From CAYLZO01 sp964387775 (lineage in GTDB: Bacteria; Chloroflexota; Anaerolineae; JAAYZQ01), in assembly GCA_964387775.1 (NCBI GenBank), contig CAYLZO010000124.1:1-15546 (forward strand): a DNA stretch of 15,546 nucleotides. Reading direction: 5' to 3'. The notes beneath the pieces were generated by a model. That model had not been told where the DNA came from and did not search any database. It saw nothing but the letters and a program-made list of their open reading frames with translations. This document shows, piece by piece, positions 1 through 6,857 of the stretch (position 1 is the first letter of the stretch; each line of letters begins with the position of its first letter). Made by a program: the position numbers and the translations under genes.

Positions 1-111
1 CAAAGGCTCATGCTGACTTTTCAGTTGTTAGGGTGCGGAAAACAGGCTGAGAATAGGACGGTCGGTGGAATCCGCCGAGACGGGGGCCATTTTCCCGCTT
101 TCAACCCGCAA

Positions 112-282
112 ACGTGGAGGGTCTAGGCGGGCAGTCCCCGGCGCCAGGGCAACACCGAGGCCTTGCTGGACCGCTTTCTGACCGGTGCGGAGGCGGCCTA
201 TGGTCCGCTCACCATCCTCCCCCTCATTCTTACCTCTGATTTGGTACGAGCCCGAGTTGACAAACCCCTCCAGCTAAGGTAG
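112..282 (+). pseudogene. Remnant of NAD(P)H-dependent FMN reductase / flavodoxin-fold protein (N-terminal part)
   Basis: In the frame ending at the TAG at 280-282, about 52 codons are open after an in-frame TAG at 124-126. They begin A-G-S-P-R-R-Q-G-N-T-E-A-L-L, followed by a stretch reading DRFLTGAEAA and then LTILPL. The GSPRxxGNT signature followed by a helix and a short hydrophobic strand is the FMN-binding N-terminus of the NADPH-dependent FMN reductase / iron-sulfur flavoprotein family. Upstream of the stop the same frame reads W-R-V, as expected for the first strand (xRVLGIAGSPR), so the TAG seems to sit inside the original strand. Family resemblance is lost after about residue 35 and the frame closes at 280. 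Real members are about 170-250 residues with a CxxC-containing or flavodoxin C-terminal part that is absent here. I read it as a decayed gene fragment. A chance match is possible, but the motif is specific. Confidence 0.5.
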
Positions 283-660
283 AATCTAGCCACAGTGTAC
301 TTTCCACGACGCATGATTCTATAAGCGCGGCAATGGAGCATCCCCTGTGCAGGGAAGCACAGACCACCGTCGCACAGTCTTTTTGTGCCTGACCATATAC
401 ATGACGCCGCCTTGGCATCATGAGGGGAGGAAGCCTAAATTTTCCAGAATAAATTCAAAGAAATCGGGGCTTATGCACCACCCAGGCGAGGTTTTTCAAC
501 AGGCTGCCGATTCAGCGGCAAAAGCTGCCTTTGCACACCAGGTTCGCCTGGGAACCAAATCGACTGGGAGAACGGGAGATATGCACCTTTGCCTCAGAGT
601 GGATACTTCTGGTATTTTTTCCCAAGGACTGGCTCAACACGAGAATGACGCCCCGGCACT
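283..660. other. Gene-free stretch, no function seen
   Basis: Only short overlapping ORFs are present, with atypical composition and no recognisable motif. The base composition is visibly more AT-rich than the rest of the window. A 9-bp perfect inverted repeat (CCCAGGCGA at 481-489, TCGCCTGGG at 544-552) is the only structure I found. It lacks a T-tract, and I do not assign it a role. The stretch is likely decayed sequence continuous with the flavoprotein remnant on its left and the small mobile element on its right. Confidence 0.5.
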
Positions 661-669
661 ATTCCAGAT

Positions 670-831
670 GGGTGCAGTTGCTCTTATCTACCACCGCCAG
701 ACCAGCTCCACCTATGTGCCAGGAATCTGCCGGTTTCGAGGGAAATCTGCAACTTCCCTCGGACGGAACCGGATTGGAATCAGCCCGTTTCTCTCGCTTT
801 ACGGGTCCGGGAGATAGGAGCAACTGCACCC
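670..831. mobile_element. MITE-like non-autonomous element, 162 bp, with TIRs and 9-bp target-site duplication
   Basis: The left end (670-689) and the reverse complement of the right end (812-831) agree at 19 of 20 positions. Both begin GGGTGCAGTTGCTC and continue TATCT after one mismatch. The sequence ATTCCAGAT occurs directly outside each end, at 661-669 and 832-840, a perfect 9-bp direct repeat of the kind left by transposition. The interior has no credible ORF, but it contains a further palindrome: CCGGTT at 730-735 pairs with AACCGG at 767-772, and CGAGGGAA at 737-744 pairs with TTCCCTCG at 754-761, so a single strand could fold into a long hairpin. The size, TIRs and TSD are those of a miniature inverted-repeat element mobilised in trans by a DDE transposase. 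I cannot assign the parent IS family from the TIR alone. The perfect TSD suggests a fairly recent insertion. Confidence 0.85.
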
Positions 832-840
832 ATTCCAGAT

Positions 841-1028
841 CGTCCTCTTTGTGGCAATCTCGTTGTGCTTGCTCCTCAGATCCCCCTTGTAGCTTTTGTA
901 CCAGCGCCCGACGCCCTATCGTCGCCTGGCGAATAGGCTTGCGGTGACCAAGAGAGGAGGTGCGTGTAGAGAACAACCCTGGTAGTGGAAAGATCAATCC
1001 ATAAGCAGACAGCCGAAAAACTTTGAGA
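841..1028. other. Intergenic leader of the S8 protease, no clear promoter
   Basis: There is no coding signal on either strand. I looked for -35/-10 pairs with 16-18 bp spacing toward the protease gene and found none that I would defend. TAAGCAGACAG at 1002-1012 is repeated exactly just after the protease gene at 4914-4924. Confidence 0.4.
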
Positions 1029-1035
1029 GAAGGAG
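1029..1035 (+). promoter_or_regulatory. Ribosome binding site of the S8 protease
   Basis: GAAGGAG lies 6 nt before the ATG at 1042 and fixes that start, which also places the signal peptide correctly at the N-terminus. Confidence 0.8.
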
Positions 1036-1041
1036 AGCCAA

Positions 1042-4000
1042 ATGTTTTCTCACAAACTCGGAAAAATACTGGCCCTGGTGATCGCCTTCAGTATGTTGAT
1101 CACCCCCGCTGCTTTTGCAGAAGATCCCAATCTAACAGTCACAGATGGCCCGGCAGAGGCTTCCGCAGAGGCCCCCCAGGCCTCTCACCGACTGATCGTC
1201 GAATTGGAATCACCGCCCTTGGCAGTCTGGTACAAAACGCAACCCAGCCTGCAATCCCCCGGTGGCAGGCTGGATGCGAACGCCCCCGACGCACAAGCCT
1301 ACATAGCCCAGCTCGAAGCAGAACAGGACGCTTTCGTCAATACCATGCAGGGCGTCCTCCCCGACGCCAGCGTTGAGGCTTACATCAACGAACTCGGGGC
1401 GGAAGTCGAGTTGAGCTACCAGGTCGTGCTGAACGGACTGACGGTTGACCCGGGGTCAACCGACCGAGAGGCTGCCCGCCGTGCCCTGGCCGATCTGCCC
1501 GGCGTCAAGGCCGTCTACCTCGACCTGGTGCAGACGACGGATCTCTACACCAGCACCAGTCTCATCAACGCACCGGCCATCTGGAGCCAATTGGGCGGGC
1601 AGGCCGACGCCGGAGCGGGCGTCAAGGTCGCCTCGATGGACGGGGGGGTCCACCACGAAGCGCCCATGTTCGATGGTACGGGCTATAGCTATCCGCCCGG
1701 CTATCCGCCGAACGGCTTGGGCCTGACGGCCAACAACAACGGCAAGATCATTGCCTCACGCGTCTACTTTCGCACCTTTGACCCGCCGGCGCCGGGCGAT
1801 GAGAACCCCTGGCCTGGCGAGAACGGAACGCCCCATGGTACCCACACGGCCAGCACCGCTGCCGGCAACCTGGTGACGGACGCGACTTACGCGGGGGTTA
1901 ACCTGCCGCCCTTGAGCGGCGTTGCACCGGGCGCGTGGGTCATGAGCTATCGGGTCTTTTACGCCAGCTCCCTGGGTGATGGCTCCTTCCATAACGCAGA
2001 AGGTCTCGCTGCCCTGGAAGACATCGTCATGGACGGCGCAGACGTCCTGAACAACTCGTGGGGCGGTGGCCCCGGCAGCGCCGGTGGCGAGTTCGACGCG
2101 CTGGACACGGCGTTGATCAATGCCGCCAACGCCGGCATCTTTGTCTCCATGTCAGCCGGGAACGCCGGCCCGGGCGAGGGCACTACAGATCACCCCTCAC
2201 CCGATTACATCAACGTAGCGGCGAGCACCACGTCGGGCACCTACGCCGCTGGCGAGATCAACATCATCGAGCCGACGCCGATCTCCCCGACGTTGCAGGC
2301 CATCCCCTACGGGACGGCCAGCTTTGGCGATCCCCTGCCCATCGGCACGGTCATCACCTATCCCATCAAGACCGCCTTTAGCATAGACCCGGGGAACGTC
2401 ACCGGCTGTAGCGCCTGGGCGGGCACACCCTTTACGGGTACGGCGGCCATCATCAGCCGTGGCGGCTGCTTCTTTGCCGACAAGGTGTACTACGCCGAAC
2501 AGGCGGGTGCCGAGTTTGCCGTGATTTATAACAATGCGGGGGATGGCTTGATCAACATGAGCTGTGGCGGGGACTTTTGCGACCCCGGCGAGATCACCAT
2601 CCCGTCCGTCTTTATCGGCCAAACGGCTGGTGAAGGGATCGTGAGTTGGTACGGAGATCACGGCGCCGCCTCGGTGCTGGAAATCAATACCGTCGCCTAC
2701 CAGGCCGGCAACGTCCCAGACCAGATCATCGGCTTTAGCAGCCGTGGGCCGGGCGTGGGCAACGTGCTCAAACCCGACATCGCAGCCCCCGGCGTGAACA
2801 TCATGGCCCAGGGCTACACCCCCGGCGCCACAGGCGAAGCCCGCCACCTCGGCTACGGCCAGGTATCTGGCACCTCGATGGCGGCTCCCCACGTGGCCGG
2901 GGCTGCGGCCCTGCTCCGCCAACTCCACCCCGACTGGTCAAATGCCTACATCAAGTCGGCGTTGATGTCCACGTCCAAGTACATGGACGTCTACAACTTT
3001 GACGGGACGCCGGCTCAGCCCCTCGACATGGGCGCCGGCCGGCTGGATCTGACCAACGCCGGAGACCCCGGCGTCATCCTCGATCCGCCCAGCGTCAGTT
3101 TTGGCCTGGTGCCCACCGCTACGACGCACACTGAAGAATTCATGATCACCAACATCGCCACCGCGACCGAGGCCTACACCCTGAGCACCCTCTACACCGG
3201 CGGTGGTTTCAGTCCGACCACGGCGCTGCCCGGCTTTACCGTGAGCCCGACCAACGTCTCCTTGGCCCCCGGTGCCTCGGCCATGATCTATGTCGAGTTC
3301 GACCCGGCCGCCGGCATGGGCTACGGCGACAACCAGGGCTACATCGTCATGGAGGGCGAGACACACCACGCCCACGCGCCTGTCTGGGCCCGCGTCGCCC
3401 CCGATACCCCGCTGGCCGACGTCCTGATCATCGACAATGACTTTAGCTGGCTCCTTGGACTCCCCGACTACCTGAGCTACTACACCGACGCCCTGGACAA
3501 TCTGGGGATGACCTACGCAGTTTGGACGCCCGGCTACTACTTCAACAATCCAACCACCCTTCCCGATCCGGCCATCCTGTCCGCCTACAAGGCCATCATC
3601 TACTACACCGGCGACAACTGGTACCCCGACGGCTACTTTACCGTTTCCACGCCCCTGACCGCCCTAGACCAGAACCGTCTGACCGAATACGCCAACGGCG
3701 GCGGGATCGTGCTGGCTATGGGCCAGGACCTCGCCTCGGTGCTGAATTCGGCCGTGTACGACAACGGCAGCTTCTTCTACAACTTTGTCCTGGGTGGCAA
3801 CTACCACCAGGACAGCGTCACAGGCTTCTACTTGCCGACACTGCCCATAGGGCCTCTGGCCGATACGCCTGACGAGTTCCAGGGCGTGTCCCTCGACCTG
3901 AGCGGTCCGGGCATGGAGACAGTCACCCTCTCTGGCGCCAACGAAGTGCCGCCGGTGGCGACCACCGCCATCGGTGAGGCGACCTTCACCTACGACTTGG

Positions 4001-4899
4001 TCAACCAGGAACTGGACTACAGCGTCACCGTCGCCGTGAGCGATCCGCTGACCATCACCGCCGCCCACATCCACACGGGCACTGTGGGGGTCAATGGCCC
4101 GCCGGTGTACGACATCTTTACCGATGTCTTTACCCCGCCGGTGCTCGTCACCGATACCCTCTTCTGGTTCGGCACCGTCGTTGTGTCAGACACGTACGAG
4201 GACGAGCTGTTCACCGGCGGCCTCTACGTCAACGTCCACACCACCGACAATCCGGCCGGCGAGCTGCGCGGCCAGGTGATGACGGCGGTCTCGGGCGACG
4301 GCGCGGCCAACCAGTACTACATCGACGAGATCGAGACCCTGCCCTTCAAGGGACAGGAAGAGCTGTGGTACAACTATGACTACACACCGCTCTTTGACTA
4401 TCCGGGTCCCTACAACGTCGAAGATGGCGTTGTGGCTGTGGCCCACCGCGACCAGCCGAGCCTGGAAGTGCCAGGCATCAGCTACTTTGGCCGCTCCATC
4501 TACACCAGCTTTGGCCTGGAGGGTATCAACAACGGCATGGCCTCCACCAGCCGCGAAGAGCTGCTCCAGTTGTTCTTTGACTGGGCGATGGACGAGCCAA
4601 CCGTCACCATCTCGGCCACGGCTTCCGTCACTGCCAGCCAGCTGACCATCTTTGAGGCCACCGTCTCGTCGCCGGTGGGCGCCGAGGGCTCCACCTATCG
4701 CTGGGACTTTGGCGATGGCACCGAATACGTCGGTCCCTACACGAACAACCTGGTCGGCCACACGTACGACGACTGCGGCAACTACACGGTTCGCGTGGAA
4801 GCAACCGATACCTTCGGAAACCGGACCATCGGCACGCTGGACGTCGAGATCACAGCCTGCCAGGCGTGGACCTATTACCTGCCGATCATCCGCAAGTAA
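1042..4899 (+). CDS. Secreted multidomain S8 (subtilisin-like) serine protease with PA, GATase-like, CHRD and PKD domains
   Basis: This is an extracellular protease of 1285 residues. The ATG has GAAGGAG 6 nt upstream (1029-1035). Residues 1-26 form a Sec signal peptide ending AFA|E. Residues 49 to about 165 look like an I9-type pro-domain. The catalytic residues are D200 (SMDGG), H265 (HGTH), oxyanion N374 (SAGNAGP) and S612 (GTSMAAPHVAG). A protease-associated (PA) domain is inserted between N374 and S612 at about 430-540, as in lactocepin/C5a-peptidase-like S8A enzymes. An Fn3-like domain lies at about 678-790. A Rossmann/GATase-like domain (about 790-957, resuming about 1084-1195) is interrupted by a CHRD domain at about 958-1082 (LSGANEVPPV, AAHIHTG, VNVHT, NPAGELRGQ). 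A PKD domain (WDFGDGT) covers about 1200-1277. The protein ends YYLPIIRK, a tail I associate with exported Chloroflexota proteins. It is monocistronic, closed by a terminator. The substrate is unknown, and nutrient scavenging is inference. Confidence 0.95.
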   Translation: MFSHKLGKILALVIAFSMLITPAAFAEDPNLTVTDGPAEASAEAPQASHRLIVELESPPLAVWYKTQPSLQSPGGRLDANAPDAQAYIAQLEAEQDAFVNTMQGVLPDASVEAYINELGAEVELSYQVVLNGLTVDPGSTDREAARRALADLPGVKAVYLDLVQTTDLYTSTSLINAPAIWSQLGGQADAGAGVKVASMDGGVHHEAPMFDGTGYSYPPGYPPNGLGLTANNNGKIIASRVYFRTFDPPAPGDENPWPGENGTPHGTHTASTAAGNLVTDATYAGVNLPPLSGVAPGAWVMSYRVFYASSLGDGSFHNAEGLAALEDIVMDGADVLNNSWGGGPGSAGGEFDALDTALINAANAGIFVSMSAGNAGPGEGTTDHPSPDYINVAASTTSGTYAAGEINIIEPTPISPTLQAIPYGTASFGDPLPIGTVITYPIKTAFSIDPGNVTGCSAWAGTPFTGTAAIISRGGCFFADKVYYAEQAGAEFAVIYNNAGDGLINMSCGGDFCDPGEITIPSVFIGQTAGEGIVSWYGDHGAASVLEINTVAYQAGNVPDQIIGFSSRGPGVGNVLKPDIAAPGVNIMAQGYTPGATGEARHLGYGQVSGTSMAAPHVAGAAALLRQLHPDWSNAYIKSALMSTSKYMDVYNFDGTPAQPLDMGAGRLDLTNAGDPGVILDPPSVSFGLVPTATTHTEEFMITNIATATEAYTLSTLYTGGGFSPTTALPGFTVSPTNVSLAPGASAMIYVEFDPAAGMGYGDNQGYIVMEGETHHAHAPVWARVAPDTPLADVLIIDNDFSWLLGLPDYLSYYTDALDNLGMTYAVWTPGYYFNNPTTLPDPAILSAYKAIIYYTGDNWYPDGYFTVSTPLTALDQNRLTEYANGGGIVLAMGQDLASVLNSAVYDNGSFFYNFVLGGNYHQDSVTGFYLPTLPIGPLADTPDEFQGVSLDLSGPGMETVTLSGANEVPPVATTAIGEATFTYDLVNQELDYSVTVAVSDPLTITAAHIHTGTVGVNGPPVYDIFTDVFTPPVLVTDTLFWFGTVVVSDTYEDELFTGGLYVNVHTTDNPAGELRGQVMTAVSGDGAANQYYIDEIETLPFKGQEELWYNYDYTPLFDYPGPYNVEDGVVAVAHRDQPSLEVPGISYFGRSIYTSFGLEGINNGMASTSREELLQLFFDWAMDEPTVTISATASVTASQLTIFEATVSSPVGAEGSTYRWDFGDGTEYVGPYTNNLVGHTYDDCGNYTVRVEATDTFGNRTIGTLDVEITACQAWTYYLPIIRK

Positions 4900-4931
4900 A
4901 GAAGTCTAGCCTGTAAGCAGACAGTAAGGCA

Positions 4932-4965
4932 CAAGGGCCACCGGAGCATTCCGGTGGCCCTTTGT
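4932..4965 (+). terminator. Intrinsic terminator of the S8 protease
   Basis: AAGGGCCACCGGA at 4933-4945 pairs perfectly with TCCGGTGGCCCTT at 4950-4962 across a GCAT loop. The stem ends in a short T run, and CAC/GTG can extend it past one bulged base. It starts 33 nt after the protease stop codon. Confidence 0.85.
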
Positions 4966-4993
4966 GATCTGCACATTCTTCCTGCCCTCCCAT

Positions 4994-5022
4994 TTGTGCT
5001 CTCTGTCCCCTTGAGGTACAAT
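4994..5022 (+). promoter_or_regulatory. Possible sigma-70-type promoter of the LysE-family gene
   Basis: TTGTGC (4994-4999) and TACAAT (5017-5022) are separated by 17 bp. The -10 matches consensus at 5 of 6 positions and the -35 at only 3 of 6. It lies just after the protease terminator and about 45-90 bp before the candidate start codons, which is where a promoter is needed. Confidence 0.45.
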
Positions 5023-5064
5023 CCAACAGTTGGACAACAGAACGAGCGCCATTCAGATCAGAAC

Positions 5065-6144
5065 ATGAGACAGGAGGCAGTGGGGACGCTTCACCCTACG
5101 CGAACGTTTATGTGGGGATTTCTCGGATTGGGCCTGAGCACAGGATTGAGCGCCGGCATCAGCCCCGGCCCCCTGCTGACCCTCGTCGTGACGGCGTCGC
5201 TGCGCAGCGGGCTGGCCGGCGGCCTGCGGGTGGCCCTGGCGCCATTCGTCACCGACGCGCCCATCGTCGTGCTATCGGTCTTTCTCGTTGGCCGACTGCC
5301 GCCGGAGGCGCTCCGCTGGGTGGGCACGGTCGGCGGCCTGGTGGTCATCTGGCTGGGCATCGAGATCCTCCGCTCGGCGCGGACCGCGACGCTACCGGCC
5401 CCGTCCGAATCGGCCGGTGACCCGCGCCGCGAGTTGTGGCGCGGTGTGTTGGTCAACGTCACCAGCCCTCACCCCTACCTCTTCTGGTTCGCGGTGGGCG
5501 GCCCGGCGGTGGTGCGCGGCTGGGCAAACTCCCCCTGGCACGCCCTGGCCTTCGTCGTGCCTTTTTACGCCTTGCTCGTCGGCTCCAAGATGGCCGTGGC
5601 CCTGGCCGTGAGCCGGCAGCGGGCGCGACTCTCGCCGGTCTGGTACCGGCGCGTGCTGGCCCTCTGCGGGCTGGTGATGCTGGCCATGGGCGGACTCCTG
5701 ATCTGGCAGGCGTGGACGGCGCCATTCACCGCGCCGGCGGCCCCGGGATCATGGCCGAATGCCGTGAGCTGGCGGCTGTCCGACGGGCGAGGCCAAAATC
5801 ACGACCGGGGGGCAGCTCAAGGCGCAATACGTGATCCACTCCGTCGGCCCCATCTACTGGCAGGAGGGGCCGGAGCGGGCAGCCGAGCTGCTGGCCAGCG
5901 CCTATTGCCGCAGCCTGGAAGTGGCCGCCGAACACGGCGTGCGGAGCGTGGCCTTTCCCTCCATCAGCACCGGAGCCTATGGCTACCCCCTGGAGGAGGC
6001 CGCCCTGGTCGCCCTGCGGACGGTGAGGGACTATCTGGCCGCCCAGGGCGAGGATGGCATCGAGCTGGTGCGCTTGGTGCTCTATGGACAACGGGCATTC
6101 GATGTCTACCGGCGCGCCCTGGCCCGGCTGGTGGAGGAGCGTGA
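5065..6144 (+). CDS. LysE/RhtB-family exporter with an out-of-frame C-terminal tail from a fused macro-domain remnant
   Basis: Residues from about M16 (codon 5110) to W217 (codon 5713) form a complete LysE-type transporter. TM1 ends in the family motif GISPGP. Several further hydrophobic helices follow, with VNVTSPHPYLFW in the middle and a final helix ending LLIWQAW. Members export amino acids or similar small metabolites across the inner membrane. The usual length is about 200-215 residues. Here there is no stop at the expected place: the frame continues for about 142 Pro/Arg/Gly-rich residues to 6144, and that DNA encodes a macro domain in the other two frames, so the tail is not a natural domain. 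Start choice is uncertain. ATG 5065 sits about 36 nt after the predicted transcription start, while ATG 5110 fits the family N-terminus best. Neither has a good Shine-Dalgarno; AGGAGG at 5072-5077 lies between them. The substrate cannot be predicted. Confidence 0.75.
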   Translation: MRQEAVGTLHPTRTFMWGFLGLGLSTGLSAGISPGPLLTLVVTASLRSGLAGGLRVALAPFVTDAPIVVLSVFLVGRLPPEALRWVGTVGGLVVIWLGIEILRSARTATLPAPSESAGDPRRELWRGVLVNVTSPHPYLFWFAVGGPAVVRGWANSPWHALAFVVPFYALLVGSKMAVALAVSRQRARLSPVWYRRVLALCGLVMLAMGGLLIWQAWTAPFTAPAAPGSWPNAVSWRLSDGRGQNHDRGAAQGAIRDPLRRPHLLAGGAGAGSRAAGQRLLPQPGSGRRTRRAERGLSLHQHRSLWLPPGGGRPGRPADGEGLSGRPGRGWHRAGALGALWTTGIRCLPARPGPAGGGA

Positions 6145-6148
6145 GTAG
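5709..6148 (+). pseudogene. Macro-domain (ADP-ribose-binding / O-acetyl-ADP-ribose deacetylase-like) gene, 5'-truncated and frameshifted
   Basis: Translation in frame 3 from 5709 gives G-V-D-G-A-I-H-R-A-G-G-P, then ECREL: the first conserved loop and following helix of macro domains. At about 5771 the similarity jumps to frame 2 as GGCPTGEAKITTGG, then YVIHSVGPIYW, and the second ADP-ribose loop SISTGAYGYP, running to TAG at 6146-6148. One missing G in the GGCGGC run near 5770-5776 (gagctggcggc instead of gagctgggcggc) would restore the frame. The usual first 30 or so residues (VxxGDITxLxVDAIVNAANxxLLGGG) are absent and replaced by the LysE C-terminus. Intact members bind ADP-ribose and hydrolyse its esters. 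This copy lacks the adenine-binding Asp/Asn region and should be inactive. An internal GTG start at 5831 would give only about 105 residues. Assembly or base-call error is an alternative cause of the frameshift. Confidence 0.75.
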
Positions 6149-6173
6149 GGAGAGCATCTTCCAAAGGCAGAAA

Positions 6174-6203
6174 ACGGGCCTTCTCCTCAGGGAGAAGGCC
6201 CGT
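6174..6203. terminator. Bidirectional terminator between the macro remnant and efp
   Basis: ACGGGCCTTCTCC (6174-6186) pairs perfectly with GGAGAAGGCCCGT (6191-6203) across a TCAG loop. On the minus strand the stem is followed by a T-rich GTTTTCTG stretch, so it best serves efp, whose stop codon is 24 bp away. It lies between convergent genes and could act in both directions. Confidence 0.85.
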
Positions 6204-6226
6204 CGCAACCGTCGGTGCGGGTGATG

Positions 6227-6784
6227 CTACACGCGGGTCACGTAGCGGCCATCGCGGGTGTCGATACGCAACACGTCGTCTTCTTCGATAAAGAGGGGCA
6301 CCTGGACCTTGTAGCCCGTCTCCAGTGCCACCTCTTTGGTCGCCCCGGAGGCCGTGTCACCGGCGTAGCCGGGCGGGGCCTCGATCACTTCCAGGTCCAC
6401 GGTGATGGGCAACTCGACGTCGATGGGCTCACCCTCGTAGCTGACCAGCTCCAGTTGCATATTTTCGGTCAAAAAGGGTTTGGCCTCTTCGAGCACCGCG
6501 TCGGGCAGCGGGAACTGCTCGTAGGTGTCGGTGTCCATAAAGTAGTAGAAGCGGTCGTCGCTGTAGAGATACTGGACGATCCGGTGGTCCAGCCGGATGT
6601 CCTGGACCCGGTCGCCCGAGGTAAAGCTCCGATCGCGAGTCGTGCCGGTGCGCAGGTTCCTGACCTTGGTGCGGATGATGGCCTTGCCCCGGCCGGGCTT
6701 GTGGTGCTGGTAGTCGATTACCTTGTAGAGTTCCCCGTCCAGGGTAAAGGTCACGCCTTTGCGCAGTTCGTTTACGTCGATCAT
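6227..6784 (-). CDS. efp: Translation elongation factor P
   Basis: This 185-residue protein is exactly EF-P length and reads as EF-P throughout. The N-terminal KOW-like domain has MIDVNELRKGVTF and LDGELYKVIDYQHHKPGRGKA. The middle and C-terminal OB domains end with VLRIDTRDGRYVTRV. EF-P binds the ribosome between the P and E sites and relieves stalling at consecutive prolines. The residue at the loop tip that enters the peptidyl-transferase centre is R32 (PGRGKA) rather than the more common Lys. ATG 6784 is supported by AAGGAG 8 nt upstream and by homology; the same frame is open further upstream, but only as antisense of the upstream gene's 3' end. The gene has its own consensus promoter and a strong terminator, so it is probably monocistronic and highly expressed. 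Confidence 0.97.
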   Translation of the reverse strand: MIDVNELRKGVTFTLDGELYKVIDYQHHKPGRGKAIIRTKVRNLRTGTTRDRSFTSGDRVQDIRLDHRIVQYLYSDDRFYYFMDTDTYEQFPLPDAVLEEAKPFLTENMQLELVSYEGEPIDVELPITVDLEVIEAPPGYAGDTASGATKEVALETGYKVQVPLFIEEDDVLRIDTRDGRYVTRV

Positions 6785-6826
6785 GGTCTTTGCTCCTTGG
6801 TAGTGGTAGATGGGCCAATCGTTCGG

Positions 6827-6855
6827 ATTATAGGCCCTGGGCCAGGCTCTGTCAA
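6827..6855 (-). promoter_or_regulatory. Full-consensus sigma-70 promoter of efp
   Basis: On the minus strand TTGACA (6850-6855) and TATAAT (6827-6832) are separated by exactly 17 bp, matching consensus at all 12 positions. The -35 box starts 2 bp past the stop codon of the upstream membrane-protein gene. The predicted start near 6820 gives a leader of about 36 nt. The spacer contains CCTGG and CCAGG arms around one base, which may be chance. Confidence 0.9.
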
Positions 6856-6857
6856 GT

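Noticed and set aside
30..140. GGGTGCGG...GGCTGAGAA resembling the 5' half of a TPP riboswitch
   Set aside because: The conserved 3' half (the CCTGATC and GCGTAGGGA elements) is missing and no thiamin gene follows.
347..947. Overlapping plus-strand ORFs of 156 and 138 residues
   Set aside because: They overlap each other in different frames, cross the MITE and its TSD, and show no family motif or RBS.
659..997. Minus-strand ORF of 112 residues
   Set aside because: It is created by reading through both TIRs of the MITE; the repeated VQLLLS/SNCTH pieces are the inverted repeats.
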